From DAOVXM01 sp963746255 (GTDB lineage Bacteria > Chloroflexota > Anaerolineae > Anaerolineales > UBA4823), in contig CAVVAJ010000005.1 of assembly GCA_963746255.1 (NCBI GenBank), positions 62,001-126,000 on the forward strand: 64,000 bases of DNA. Direction: 5' to 3'. How positions within the stretch are numbered: position 1 is the first letter of the stretch; each line of letters begins with the position of its first letter. The translations under genes and the position numbers were made by a program. Positions 17,720 through 26,503 of this stretch are shown one piece after another. Below the pieces are notes generated by a model. The model saw only the letters and a program-made list of their open reading frames with translations. It was not told where the DNA came from and did no database searches.

Positions 17720-18421
17720 TTATGGTATAGTGAAGGAGGAACTGTCGTGGTTAGTTTTCCAGCCAGTAAGCTTTACAAGATAGTCGCCTGAAGGAAGAGT
17801 AGTGTTAAAATCTAAGGTTAATGATATTTCCGAACCACCAGGCAACTCAGCCAAAGCAAAATAACCTCTCTGAGCAAATGCAGCAACAAATTCTTCATTA
17901 CTTGGAACCCGTGCAATATTCTTATTAGTGCTATTCAAAATGATTGCGCTCTCAATTACAGTGTTCCTACTTGTAATTGATTTGACAGTTATGGAGAGAA
18001 CAAGTGGATTAGTGTCAACCACTGTAACCTGTGTTATTTCACTCCTCAAAGAATCCATTTCAAGAGCACTAAAAAATGCATAGCCACAACCAAAAACAAG
18101 GGTGGCAAAGGTTATTGGTGGAATTAAGAGAATTGCCAGTGCTGTAAACAGTTTTCTATGATTTTTGAAATATTGCATTATGATTCCAACCATTCCAACA
18201 GTAAGCAATCCAATACCACCTATCACAAACCAAAGTGAAAGTTTTGATGAGGACATTGGAGATAAAAGCACCAAAATGTTCAAAGCGTCTGCACCATCCA
18301 AATAGGCACCTACAAGAACTAGGGTTAAAATAACAATTCCAAACATGGCAAGTAATCCATAGAATCTTGGAGAAAATTTCAATGTTGACTTCTCAATAAA
18401 ACAAGTTAGGTTAGTTAGCAT
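17720..18421 (-). CDS. Membrane protein with three spans and an exported beta domain
   Basis: 233 residues. Hydrophobic spans occur at about 20-41, 64-86 and 92-116, followed by a 115-residue polar domain rich in beta-type sequence (TQVTVVDTNPLVLSITVKSI, EISLTLDFNTTLPSGDYLVK) that resembles Ig-like folds. The topology places this domain outside the cell. No homologue is recognised. It may belong with the small membrane gene downstream. Confidence 0.6.
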   Translation of the reverse strand: MLTNLTCFIEKSTLKFSPRFYGLLAMFGIVILTLVLVGAYLDGADALNILVLLSPMSSSKLSLWFVIGGIGLLTVGMVGIIMQYFKNHRKLFTALAILLIPPITFATLVFGCGYAFFSALEMDSLRSEITQVTVVDTNPLVLSITVKSITSRNTVIESAIILNSTNKNIARVPSNEEFVAAFAQRGYFALAELPGGSEISLTLDFNTTLPSGDYLVKLTGWKTNHDSSSFTIP

Positions 18422-18675
18422 TTGTTTTTTATGAATATACAGTAAAGTTTTCTAGTCTTTCCAGAATTTTGTTTTAAATTTTTAACCCCAAATCCAAACT
18501 AAGACGCATCAATGGAAATGGCTGTTCATTCCATGATAGTGATATCACCACGGTGTTTTTGCAAAACTCCCCCTTTTTTCTCATTTACTTATGATAATCA
18601 ATATCTTTGCTTCATAACGGTTAGAAGCAGAAAATAATCATCAGATAACGTAAATGTTTGGTTCTGGTGAACCCA

Positions 18676-18936
18676 ATGAATTTGCAGGAAACACAAGGAA
18701 AAATGATTTTTGCCCTAAGCAATCCTCTTCGATGTTGGATTATTGAACTTTTGAAATCTCATAGGGCACTCAGTTCATCTGACCTCGCAAGTATATTAAA
18801 CATTAGTTTGGGCAGATGTTATTATCATCTTGACAATTTAACTGGTTTAGTTAAACAAGATAAAGAACAACGATACTTTTTGAGCGAGGAAGGAATAATA
18901 GCCTTTCAATTATTAGTTGAACCAAAAGAACTTTAG
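18676..18936 (+). CDS. ArsR-like winged-helix regulator
   Basis: 86 residues from ATG 18676, with GGTGA five bases upstream favouring this start over TTG 18658. The sequence MIFALSNPLRCWIIELLKSH, then SSSDLASILNISLGRCYYHL and DNLTGLVKQDKEQRYFLSEEG shows a complete winged helix: helix 1, recognition helix with YYHLDNL, then a beta wing. This HTH_20/ArsR-like architecture is common in archaeal one-domain regulators. There are no metal-binding cysteines, and the effector is unknown. It is divergent from the membrane-protein gene at 17720-18421, which is a candidate target. Confidence 0.75.
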   Translation: MNLQETQGKMIFALSNPLRCWIIELLKSHRALSSSDLASILNISLGRCYYHLDNLTGLVKQDKEQRYFLSEEGIIAFQLLVEPKEL

Positions 18937-18940
18937 AGAA

Positions 18941-19177
18941 TCAATCGTCAGAATCGTAAAGTGATATTCTAAGGGTTACATTGGTGATGAAGGGGTGCGG
19001 GTAATGGGATTCGCACCCTAATTTACCAGTAAATATAGAATAATTCAGGTTAGCGGACATTTTATCTTGTTGTTTTTTCCTGTAAACCTCAATAGCAATT
19101 ATACAAGCTATTACTAGCGGAAATAAAGTCCATGATGTAAACTCTGGAATATCGGGTAGTTTGCTCGATGTTGTCAA
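18941..19177 (-). pseudogene. Remnant of a sorted surface protein (PEF-type C-terminal signal)
   Basis: The first 32 residues read SKLPDIPEFTSWTLFPLVIA followed by CIIAIEVYRKK: a PEF motif, a hydrophobic span and a basic cluster, which is the tripartite C-terminal sorting signal of many archaeal surface proteins. Here it stands at the beginning of an ORF with no protein before it, and the residues after the basic cluster look like run-on sequence. It is best explained as the tail of a lost gene. Confidence 0.45.
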
Positions 19178-19207
19178 TGGTTCATCTCTTAAGATTTATT
19201 TTGTCTT

Positions 19208-19396
19208 TTATGTTGTTTTGAGTTTTTGAAACGCCTTTAGTCTAGGACATAAGCAAAAATTTTTAGAACTTTGACAGTATTTTTTTAACTCGTTTTCGGT
19301 AGGTTTGTAATAAAGGATACCTGTCTCTCCTGGTCTAATTGGTTGTGCATGACAACGAAATTCAGAATTTAAAGGATTTAAGAATATGCAAATCAT
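19208..19396 (-). CDS. Cysteine-containing small hypothetical protein
   Basis: 62 residues. The core HAQPIRPGETGILYYKPTEN and the C-terminal YCQSSKNFCLCPRLKAFQ look like a real conserved small archaeal protein, with three cysteines (Y-C, F-C-L-C-P) that could bind a metal. I recall similar short proteins in archaeal genomes but cannot name a family. There are no transmembrane segments. It stands alone in a remnant-rich region. Confidence 0.45.
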   Translation of the reverse strand: MICIFLNPLNSEFRCHAQPIRPGETGILYYKPTENELKKYCQSSKNFCLCPRLKAFQKLKTT

Positions 19397-19564
19397 GTAT
19401 TATCCCTCTAAATTATATTCACTTAAAATTCATTTAAGCTGTTTGAACCAAAGAACAAAAAATTCGGAAAGCAAACCGAAACTAAACTTTTTGATTTGTG
19501 TTTTGAGTATGTTACAGAAATGGATGGAGTTAAGCTATTCAGAAAACAAAAGTAATCTAAGAAT

Positions 19565-19591
19565 AGGCTAAACTCAAAGTGTTAGCTTAAT
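19565..19591 (+). repeat. Imperfect 27-bp direct repeat, copy 1
   Basis: Matches 19965-19991 at 23 of 27 positions. Both copies read as ...A-(K/N)-L-K-(V/L)-L-A-stop on the plus strand, so each looks like the same coding tail. The pair brackets the CopZ-like gene. Confidence 0.5.
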
Positions 19592-19613
19592 CCTACGTGG
19601 GTGGCGAACGGGG

Positions 19614-19820
19614 TTAATTCTTTGGCGGGTAGCCCAGTTCTATGAGCAGTTTTTCAATCTCGGTCTTGGTTGTAGGTGAATTATATTTAATTATGGCCTT
19701 CTTGGCTTCGACATCAACAGTGACGGAGGTGACTCCAGAGAGTTTCCCAACCTCGCGCTCAATATTCATCTTACAATGACCACAATTCACCGTGGGAATA
19801 TTGTAGGTAATAGTATTCAT
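19614..19820 (-). CDS. Heavy-metal-associated (CopZ-like) metallochaperone
   Basis: 68 residues forming one complete HMA domain: beta-alpha-beta-beta-alpha-beta with the metal-binding NCGHC (CxxC at residues 13-16) and a closing LLIELGYPP. Proteins of this size shuttle Cu(I) or similar ions to P-type ATPases or repressors in the cytoplasm. No copper ATPase or CsoR/ArsR neighbour is visible here, so it is a stand-alone copy. It is flanked by the two copies of a 27-bp imperfect direct repeat, which may mean it arrived by transfer. Confidence 0.85.
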   Translation of the reverse strand: MNTITYNIPTVNCGHCKMNIEREVGKLSGVTSVTVDVEAKKAIIKYNSPTTKTEIEKLLIELGYPPKN

Positions 19821-19888
19821 AACATTCTCTCCATTTTTTTCAGTTTATTTTCAGAGTAATATCTATTTTGTCTTGTTTTAAGAATTTT

Positions 19889-19990
19889 GATAGCGAATGT
19901 GCAAAGTATCATGGGGGACATTATACTGACTATAATCCTGAAAGACTCAAGAGAATCTATGAAGAGGCTAACCTCAAACTATTAGCCTAA
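19889..19990 (+). pseudogene. Fragment resembling the C-terminus of a tyrosine recombinase
   Basis: A start-less frame ends CAKYHGGHYTDYNPERLKRI and YEEANLKLLA-stop. The H-Y-T-D-Y-x-P-E-R-L-K-R-x-Y-E pattern is like the end of Xer/phage-type integrases, where the tyrosine is catalytic. It is only about 33 residues, so identification is tentative. A second, shorter copy of its tail lies at 19565-19591. Confidence 0.35.
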
Positions 19991-19991
19991 T
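19965..19991 (+). repeat. Imperfect 27-bp direct repeat, copy 2
   Basis: Partner of 19565-19591, forming the coding end of the integrase-like fragment. Four mismatches in 27. Confidence 0.5.
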
Positions 19992-20183
19992 ACAAATCTT
20001 GCTGATCTTTATTCGATTCCTATTCCCCAAAGTGGAACCGTGACCACGGTTGAATATCTACCCCTAAAAAATCTACTAATCGCGTCAATGAGGCTCTCGC
20101 GGAACGATAAGAGTCTACTCCGTTTACCCAGTTTCCAAAGGGCATTTCATCATATGTTAGAATTAGTAACAAAAGCACACTTG

Positions 20184-20918
20184 CTATTTTGTTGGCTTTT
20201 CTGTTTCGTCGTATGTTTTGTGAATAACATCTTTCACTTTCTTTGTGATTTTTGGTCCTAAACCATGAACATCCTTTGACCATTGATCCACATTTGCGAG
20301 CGCATTTAACGGACACTGATACGAATTCAAAAGAGATACCGCTTTTTCTCTTCCGATGTTGGGTAGACTAGCCATAAAAAAGATTTGGGCATCAGCCAAA
20401 CTGTCATGCTTCTTTACCGGATGAACAACTGGTGATCTCTTCTCGACAATCTGTTCCTGTTTCGCGGCAGTGTACAGGAAATCTACAGTTTCTTTGTAGC
20501 TGTTTGTATGCATCAGATTGATTCCCTGTTTAGCAAGAGCAAACATGGCGCCCCAAACTGAGGCAGGCTGAATCTTGCTATACTTGTAGACGATAGGCAA
20601 GTAGCCCTCGATTAGAATGAAGGGTTTCTCGTAGCACTCTTGTAACGTGAACAGTTGATCGAAAAGGTATCGTCGGGTGAGAGTGTAAACGAAGTCGCTG
20701 ACCGTTTTTCTTTCAAAGGCGCAGAGGCTTGAAATAACATAATCACCTTTTTCGAGGTATCTTATGCTGATGTCTGCACCCAGCTCTGTTAGGCCTTTAA
20801 CTATTTTTGGTGCTGACTTAGCCTCGCGACTGTCTACTATGATGGTTGGTTGGTCTCCTTTTCCCTTTTCTCCGAGAAACGGAATAAGTGTTTCAGCTCC
20901 AGACATGCATTTCTCCAT
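20184..20918 (-). CDS. XPF/ERCC4-type structure-specific endonuclease
   Basis: 244 residues. The ERCC4 nuclease domain carries the catalytic pattern VDSREAKS (D29, R31, E32), GDY at 58-60 and ERKTVSDF (E69-R70-K71, D75). Tandem helix-hairpin-helix motifs follow at about 180-235 (LPNIGREKAVSLLNS, VHGLGPKITKKVKDV). This is the short, helicase-less form typical of TACK-type archaea, which works with PCNA to cut branched or flapped DNA during repair. The length is standard. The very basic C-terminus could carry a PCNA-interacting peptide, but I do not see a canonical one. The DUF998 gene is divergent from it. Confidence 0.88.
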   Translation of the reverse strand: MEKCMSGAETLIPFLGEKGKGDQPTIIVDSREAKSAPKIVKGLTELGADISIRYLEKGDYVISSLCAFERKTVSDFVYTLTRRYLFDQLFTLQECYEKPFILIEGYLPIVYKYSKIQPASVWGAMFALAKQGINLMHTNSYKETVDFLYTAAKQEQIVEKRSPVVHPVKKHDSLADAQIFFMASLPNIGREKAVSLLNSYQCPLNALANVDQWSKDVHGLGPKITKKVKDVIHKTYDETEKPTK

Positions 20919-20968
20919 TATTATTTAATTAAGGGAAAGGTAATAAATGGTGGGGGTTCATTGACGCA

Positions 20969-21521
20969 TTGAGAGAACAGAACTATGCTCTATTTGGCAT
21001 TCTCGGACCATTAATTGCGATTATTTTTATTGCAGCGGCTATACTTTTGTCCCCGTGGTTCAGTTGGGGAAGCAACGCTTTGAGCGACCTTGGGCACTCT
21101 GTTAAGAGTGATGTGGCGCCGTTGTTCAATTTCGGCTTGCTTTTGTGCGGATTTCTCACAATCTATTATTCCATAACAAGCTTCAGAGGTCACGCCAAAT
21201 ATACAAGCTACTTTCTGTTGCTCACTGGATTGGCTCTTCAGCTAGTCGCCACATTTAATGAGGTTTATGGCGCTCTTCATTTTCAGGTTTCAGTACTGTT
21301 TTTCGCGGCGCTGGGCTTTGCTTCCATCAGCTATAGTCATAGAGAAACGGTCGGTTCTAGCCGTTGCGGCCTTCGGTATCGGTGCTGTTTCATGGATACT
21401 TTATGGACTAAAAATTTACAGCGCTGGAATCGCAGTGCCTGAAACCATATCTTCAATGGCAACTGCTTCATGGGTTGTGCTGTCTGCTCTGAGAATATAC
21501 CTCAACAAATCAACTACATGA
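20969..21521 (+). CDS. DUF998 membrane protein, frameshifted
   Basis: The first frame (TTG 20969 to 21442) encodes four hydrophobic spans with the DUF998-type segment SPWFSWGSNALSDLGHSVKS. The frame is lost near 21,345 and the family-like continuation (VLAVAAFGIGAVSWILYGLK, then two more spans) lies in another frame ending at 21521. Together they make a six-span protein of about 184 residues. DUF998 proteins are uncharacterised integral membrane proteins. The break can be healed by a one-base change and may be a consensus error. Confidence 0.7.
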
Positions 21522-21729
21522 AAAGAGGATGCAACTAGGTATCGCACGTTTTTGTTTAAAGCTGGTGCCCAATGCTCTTTGGAGCAGAAAACAAAAGATA
21601 GATGTAATTACTGGAGTATATATGTCAGAATTCGAAATATTCTGAAAAAGGGAACAAAAAGGATCTATGGCATAGGCTATGGCCATGGAAAGGCGAGCGA
21701 TTTTGTTTTGTTGCTGTTTTGTTTGGCAT
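21522..21729. other. Intergenic, nothing recognised
   Basis: Convergent gap between the DUF998 gene and the PadR gene, with no RNA gene, hairpin or repeat that stands out. Confidence 0.4.
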
Positions 21730-22116
21730 TTATGTTAATCGTTGTGGGTGTTTCAGGTCGTAGCTGGCGCTGCTGAGTGGTATTCGGTTTAATCCTATGC
21801 TTGTGAGTCTTCGGCAGATGTGATTGAGGGACTCTTCTGTGCCATTTAACAAGTTGCCGCCTTCAGGTGTGAGGGCGTAAACTTTTTTGGGGCGGTCACT
21901 GTTTAGGTCCCATTGGCTCTTGATGTAGCCTTTTTCTTCTAGGGTTCCAAGCATGGGATATATTGTGCTTGGACCGAAATAAACTCCAAAGTTTTTGCGG
22001 ATGCTTGTGATGATTTTGTATCCGTGCATGGGGTTTACATTTAGGAATTGAAGAATTACGAGGTCTAGTAGGCCTCTCATGAGTTTGATTTGGACTTTTC
22101 TGATTTTTTCGTTCAT
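21730..22116 (-). CDS. PadR-family transcriptional regulator
   Basis: 128 residues with the PadR winged helix: LLDLVILQFLNVNPMHGYKI (helix 1 and the MHGY signature), FGPSTIYPMLGTLEEKGYIK (recognition helix) and a wing with KKVYALTPEG. The C-terminal dimerisation helix is short, and the last about 15 residues look less conserved. It is divergent from the second PadR gene at 22327, and a 22-bp dyad between them is a likely operator. The ligand or signal is unknown, and the neighbouring isoprenoid and MFS genes are possible targets. Confidence 0.82.
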   Translation of the reverse strand: MNEKIRKVQIKLMRGLLDLVILQFLNVNPMHGYKIITSIRKNFGVYFGPSTIYPMLGTLEEKGYIKSQWDLNSDRPKKVYALTPEGGNLLNGTEESLNHICRRLTSIGLNRIPLSSASYDLKHPQRLT

Positions 22117-22170
22117 CTTTTTCTTCTCTTGTTTTTTTGTTCTACAGTTGTCCTGTTTTACGCATATACA

Positions 22171-22192
22171 ATATGTCCACTTTCTGACATAT
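22171..22192. promoter_or_regulatory. Palindromic operator between divergent PadR genes
   Basis: ATATGTC at 22171-22177 and GACATAT at 22186-22192 form a perfect 7-bp dyad with an 8-base spacer. PadR-type regulators are known to bind ATGT/ACAT dyads, and this one lies 55 bp upstream of the minus-strand padR start. A TATA-like GATATAAAG for the plus-strand gene follows at 22220-22228. Confidence 0.6.
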
Positions 22193-22326
22193 TACAATCT
22201 TTACATGACATAAAAACATGATATAAAGGTTCGTGCAACCCAAAAACATAGAAAAGCATATCAGAGCATACAAAAACTGACTAAAAACCTCGACAGCTTA
22301 AATAACAAAAGGCATCAATCTACATT

Positions 22327-22684
22327 ATGCGTCAAAAAGGAAGGAAAACGTTGACAGAAGAACCGAAAAAACAAATTGTTCAACGCATGACCAGTAACTT
22401 CCTTGACATCCTAATCTTGAGGCTCCTCCAAACAGAGCCAATGTGGGGGTACAAAATTATAAAAAAAACCCAAAGACTCTTTGAAATAAACCTTAGACAC
22501 GGCGCCCTATACCCGCTACTCAACACCCTAGAAACAGAAGGATACGCCAGAAGCGAAAAAATAACCAAAGAAGGACGCATAAGAAAAGTTTATGACATAA
22601 CACCAAAGGGAACACAACTAGTTGACGCATACTACACAGTTCCTAAAAGAACAACTAACAAAAATGGACATAGAAGAGGCTTAA
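22327..22684 (+). CDS. PadR-family regulator, second copy, probable C-terminal frameshift
   Basis: Begins MRQKGRKTLTEEPKKQIVQR and shows the PadR core (FLDILILRLLQTEPMWGYKI, LRHGALYPLLNTLETEGYAR, KVYDITPKG). The frame as read runs on into the isoprenyl synthase. One base shift at about 22,630 instead gives TQFLKEQLTKMDIEEA-stop at TAA 22682-22684, a typical amphipathic PadR C-terminal helix that ends two bases before the TTG that could start the synthase. I therefore read two coupled genes with a one-base error rather than a fusion. A genuine PadR-synthase fusion of the continuous frame cannot be excluded. Confidence 0.7.
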
Positions 22685-22686
22685 CC

Positions 22687-23725
22687 TTGAATAATACTAT
22701 CAGCCCAGAAGAGATTACTGAGCAATTACAAAAACTTCTTCAGGAAAGAGGAAAAAAAACCCTAGAACTAGCCAGAAAAACAGTTTTTGAAGAAAAAATT
22801 GAATCCCAAGAGGTCCGAGAAGCCCTAAATTATTTCATGACTGAAATTTGGCACGACGTAACAAGACCCGGGTTACTTTCTATTGTCTGTGAAGCCGTAG
22901 GCGGCGATTCCAACATAACTACACCCGTTGCTATCTCAATGATTTTGATAAGTGGAGCAATAGACATACATGATGACATCATTGATCAATCTAAAAACAA
23001 AGGATCACGACCCACAGTTCTAGGCAAGTTTGGTCAAGACATTGCACTGATTGTTGGAGACGTCTTATTATTCATAGGTTTTACAGCATTGTATAAAACG
23101 CAGTTGATAAAGGAGTCCCGGTCGAAAAAATCGCTAGTATAAGCGATATAATTAAGACAACATTTTTGGAGCTTGGAGACGCTGAAGCGCTTGAACTTCA
23201 GTTTCGAGGACGAGCGGACGTTACGCCTGAAGAATATCTTCAGGTGGTGAGAAAGAAAGCAGCGGATATTGAAGCATATACGCGAATTAGCGCTATAGTC
23301 GGAGGTGGTTCTAAAGAAGAAATTGAGGCTCTTGGAGAATACGGCAGGCTTCTTGGGCATGCTAGTGATATTGCGAGACGACATGATAGATATGCTTGAC
23401 CCAGAAGAAACAATTCACAGAATAAAAAAGGAGCACTTGTCACTGGCAATCCTTTACGCGTTGCAGAATCCTGAAATGAAATCCTTGGTCTCTGACCTTC
23501 TGAAGAAAACAATTACAGACAAAGGACGCTGAAAAACTTTCAAGGTTTGTCGATAAAGCCGGAGGATTTATTCGTATTGACCGGTGCATGCAAGAATTAG
23601 CCCAAGATGCTTATAATAAAATAGAAAAAGTTAGGTTTAACAAAAAGTACTTAATTTTACTTATTAATGGGATGCTTCTACCTAATTGGCGAAGTTATCT
23701 AAATCCAACGCCATCGAACAGGTAA
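22687..23725 (+). CDS. Trans-isoprenyl diphosphate synthase, several frameshifts
   Basis: Makes polyprenyl diphosphates (GGPP or longer) from IPP and allylic primers, the precursors of archaeal membrane lipids and quinones. The first Asp-rich motif is HDDIIDQS (D96, D97, D100 from TTG 22687) and the second is in RDDMIDMLD. Reading-frame breaks occur near 23,100, 23,390 and 23,520. Joined, the frames give about 345 residues ending at TAA 23723-23725, with the family's middle segment TTFLELGDAEALELQF in frame two. With three breaks the gene is either decayed or badly sequenced, and the intact motifs favour sequence error. It follows directly after padR, suggesting control by that regulator. Confidence 0.7.
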
Positions 23726-23902
23726 CTGATAGTTGGTTTTTTCTCCATTTTTATCACGTGTATATGTGTTGTACATGTATCATATATAAGATTTGTTCTA
23801 CACATCTACAGAATCTCGAATATCGATTTAAAATCATGTTTTCTTGTTCATAATTCTTAATTGATAGACCACTCACTTTTCAGTATAGACAGTGTATCAC
23901 GA

Positions 23903-25156
23903 ATGCTTCGAAGATTCTTAGGCGAATATAGTGTCGGTAAAAGAGGCTTTCTTGTAATAACCATCCTATTTCTCAGTGTTTTTGGATGGTTATACATGGC
24001 AGTGCCCATGATAAACAGCCTTCTAAGCGGCCTCGAACAAACCAATACAGAAAATCTTGCCATTTGGGCTACTTTTTATGTTTCAATCATAGGAACTAGC
24101 ATACTTGGCACATTTTTGTCAAATAAAGTTGATAGACACAAATTTCTTTATACATGGACCATTTTAGGGGTAGTTACATCATTTTTGCCGGCTCTACTCA
24201 CCAATGTTAGTTTTTCTCAGGTTTGGAGTATGTCGCTTCTTTTAGGTGCATCATTTGGTTTAGGTGTACCTTCATGTTTAGCATATTTCGCAGAATGTAC
24301 AGCTGTTGAAAATAGGGGACGCATAGGCGGAATAACCTTTTTAATTGCAAACATTAGTGTTCCTCTATTTGCAATGTCTGATTTGGCCTATTTGATTTAG
24401 CTACATTTTCGATAATTTTTGCTCTTCTGAGAGCAATGGGGTTAATTGTATTCTTTTTTAAGCCCGAAAAACAACCTTCTTCACAGATAACTACAAACGT
24501 CTCTTTTGTTTCTATTCTACGTGATAGAACTTTTCTACTTTATTTTGTCGCTTGGTTTATGTTTCTTCTCGTAGATCAATTTGAGAAAGCTCTTGTAGAG
24601 CAATTTCTGAACAGTTGAATTGCCTAGTTTAATTGACATTATGGGTTTTGTAGAACCATTAGTTGGAGGTCTTTCAATATTGATTGCAGGCCTACTGTGC
24701 GATCGGATTGGCAGAAAGAAAATTGTGTTCTCTGGTTTTGTTGCATTAGGTGTCGCATACGCAATAATTGGACTTGCTCCACTTTCCGTTATTTCTTGGT
24801 ACTTATACTTCATAGTTGACGGTGTTGCTTGGGGCATATTTCTACTAATATTTGTTTTGATTCTGTGGGGCGACTTATCCCAACCAGGAACCAGAGAAAA
24901 ATATTATGCACTAGGAAGTGTTCCCTTTTTTCTAAGCTACATTATACCACAATTCTTGAACGAGTCCCTTTTTGAGCAAATCTCGTCGTTTGCTGCTTTC
25001 TCTTTGGCTAGCTTTTTCCTGTTTGTTGCTATTATGCCTTTGGTGTTTGCTCCTGAGACTTTGCCTGAAAAGAAGATGGAGCTTAGGCGACTTAGGAATT
25101 TTGCTGAGGAAGCAAGAAAGTTAAAGAAAAATACGAAAAGAAAAATTAAGGATTAG
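23903..25156 (+). CDS. Major facilitator superfamily transporter, frameshifted
   Basis: Three consecutive frames (to 24400, 24618 and 25156) together encode a 12-span MFS protein of about 415 residues. The inter-span loops have the expected signals: SNKVDRHKFLYTW after span 2, RGRIGGITFLI, and in the second half LLCDRIGRKKIVFSG, the classic D-R-x-G-R-K/R motif. A basic coiled C-terminal tail follows. ATG 23903 is preferred to TTG 23861 because the cytosolic stretch MLRRFLGEYSVGKRGFLVI follows. Substrate is unknown. The two breaks (near 24,395 and 24,610) are one-base shifts. The stop overlaps the convergent ParA gene by four bases. Confidence 0.75.
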
Positions 25157-25938
25157 AATTTTTCGACTTTTGTGGCTAGTTTTTCTATTGTCTCTGTGAA
25201 TGGGTGATCTGGTCTTTCTTCTGAGAATATGAAGTCTCCTGCTGCTCTAAGCACTTCACAGAAGCATGGAATTGTAGCTAGAACAGGAAGAGTATGGATA
25301 GTCTTGATGTACTTGTTGAACTTCTTCTCTTCTTCTTTTGAGGACAGATATTCTGCAATAACTTTGTTGATCAAGATTCCCGTCTTCTTCTCGAATAGGT
25401 CATAAAGTTCACTTGTCATTCGTTGACTTCCGTTTATGTCGGAGGCATCCAAGCTTGTAACGACCAAGACAACATCTGCGGCGACGATGGCGTTTATGGA
25501 AGAATATTGAAGTCCAGGGCTTGTATCAAAGATAATGTAGTCAAAATCGCCGTCATCAAGAAGAGCCGATCTTAGTGACAAAAGCCTGCCTAAAGCTTTC
25601 ATTTCCCACTTTCTATCTTTTGCTGTCATATCCCTTATTGCTTCGGTGGACGGATTTGCAAGTGCAACCATTAGCTTGCCGCTGTTACCATGATCTTTGC
25701 TTACGTCAACTAAGACTTTGTCGATTTCGCAGACACCGTTAAGGTAATCGTTTAGCCAGTAATCTAAATTCTGTTTTTTGAATATGACATGAAGGCTTGG
25801 TGCACGAAAATCGAGGTCCATCAAGCAAACTTTTTTGCCCCTTCTGGCGTAGGTAGCTGCCAAATTAGCTGAAAGTGATGTTTTTCCGGTTCCACCCTTA
25901 TACGAGTGAACTGCAATAATTTTTCCCATTTTTTTCAA
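25153..25938 (-). CDS. ParA/MinD-family ATPase
   Basis: 261 residues with the deviant Walker A KGGTGKTS (14-21), the DLDFRAPS switch I region and the Walker B segment YIIFDTSPGLQYSS. Such ATPases dimerise on ATP and position DNA or protein cargo. There is no ParB or MinC/E partner nearby. The start overlaps the stop of the winged-helix gene by four bases (ATGA), so the two are translationally coupled and likely act together. A membrane-targeting C-terminal helix like that of MinD is not obvious. Archaeal orphan ParA-like proteins with a DNA-binding partner are seen in several lineages. The actual cargo here is not known. Confidence 0.82.
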   Translation of the reverse strand: MKKMGKIIAVHSYKGGTGKTSLSANLAATYARRGKKVCLMDLDFRAPSLHVIFKKQNLDYWLNDYLNGVCEIDKVLVDVSKDHGNSGKLMVALANPSTEAIRDMTAKDRKWEMKALGRLLSLRSALLDDGDFDYIIFDTSPGLQYSSINAIVAADVVLVVTSLDASDINGSQRMTSELYDLFEKKTGILINKVIAEYLSSKEEEKKFNKYIKTIHTLPVLATIPCFCEVLRAAGDFIFSEERPDHPFTETIEKLATKVEKF

Positions 25939-26351
25939 GCCTCCGTATCAACATAGAAGTATGCCTTGCGGCCTTGCCTTTCCTTCTTCAGGTATCCCAT
26001 TGTTACCAATTGATTCAGATAACCGCTTTCTACTGCTCTTGCACGTTTTGTTTGTCCAGCGACTTCATCGGCTGTTGCTTTTTCTAGCCTGCATAGTGAA
26101 ACCGCTGTTTTTCTCAGGTGGTCCGGAAGCGATAGTAGGGTCATTACGTCAAGTGCTTCAGGCAGGTTTTCTGGAATTGTCCTTTGACTATGCTTCTGTA
26201 TTTCGAACATCGCGTCTATCTTCTCGTTTAGCTGTTCAAGGTTCTCTCTGATTTTTTCCAGCAGTTGTGTTGATTTGCCATCAAGCTTTCGGTATGCTGC
26301 CATAGTTGTGGTCCTAGATGTGTTATCCGCATCTACAGTGTTGTAACTCAC
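25935..26351 (-). CDS. Winged-helix DNA-binding protein coupled to ParA
   Basis: 138 residues. An N-terminal amphipathic helix (STQLLEKIRENLEQLNEKID) suited to dimerisation precedes a MarR/ArsR-like winged helix (VMTLLSLPDHLRKTAVSLCR, KATADEVAGQTKRARAVESG, YLNQLVTMGYLKKERQGRKA). It starts at GTG 26351 or ATG 26303. The latter removes a Thr-rich segment, and neither has a strong ribosome binding site. Because it overlaps the ParA gene by four bases it may be the DNA-binding partner of that ATPase, in the place of ParB, or simply the operon's repressor. Confidence 0.7.
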   Translation of the reverse strand: MSYNTVDADNTSRTTTMAAYRKLDGKSTQLLEKIRENLEQLNEKIDAMFEIQKHSQRTIPENLPEALDVMTLLSLPDHLRKTAVSLCRLEKATADEVAGQTKRARAVESGYLNQLVTMGYLKKERQGRKAYFYVDTEA

Positions 26352-26470
26352 AATATTTATTAAATCTTACGACACATCAGTCCATATTTTCAAACTTAAC
26401 AGGCGTACGCCCAAAAACTTGAATAAAAAAGATTAACTGAATAACAGAAGAATAAAATAAAAGAAACGAA

Positions 26471-26503
26471 AGAAAAAAGGTGCCTCTAATAGAGAGAGGC
26501 AGG
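26471..26503 (-). terminator. Intrinsic terminator of the wHTH gene
   Basis: On the minus strand GCCTCT and AGAGGC (26501-26496 with 26488-26483) form a 6-bp stem with a 7-base loop, followed by ACC and a run of six T. It overlaps the stop codon of the gene at 26486. Confidence 0.5.

Noticed and set aside
18993..19018. GC-rich hairpin with GGATTC resembling a tRNA T-arm
   Set aside because: GGGTGCG/CGCACCC pair around a 12-base loop, but no acceptor, D or anticodon arms can be built on either strand.
23861..25156. Three separate small membrane proteins in place of one MFS transporter
   Set aside because: Span count and the two D-R-x-G-R-type loops fall into one MFS order when single-base breaks are repaired.
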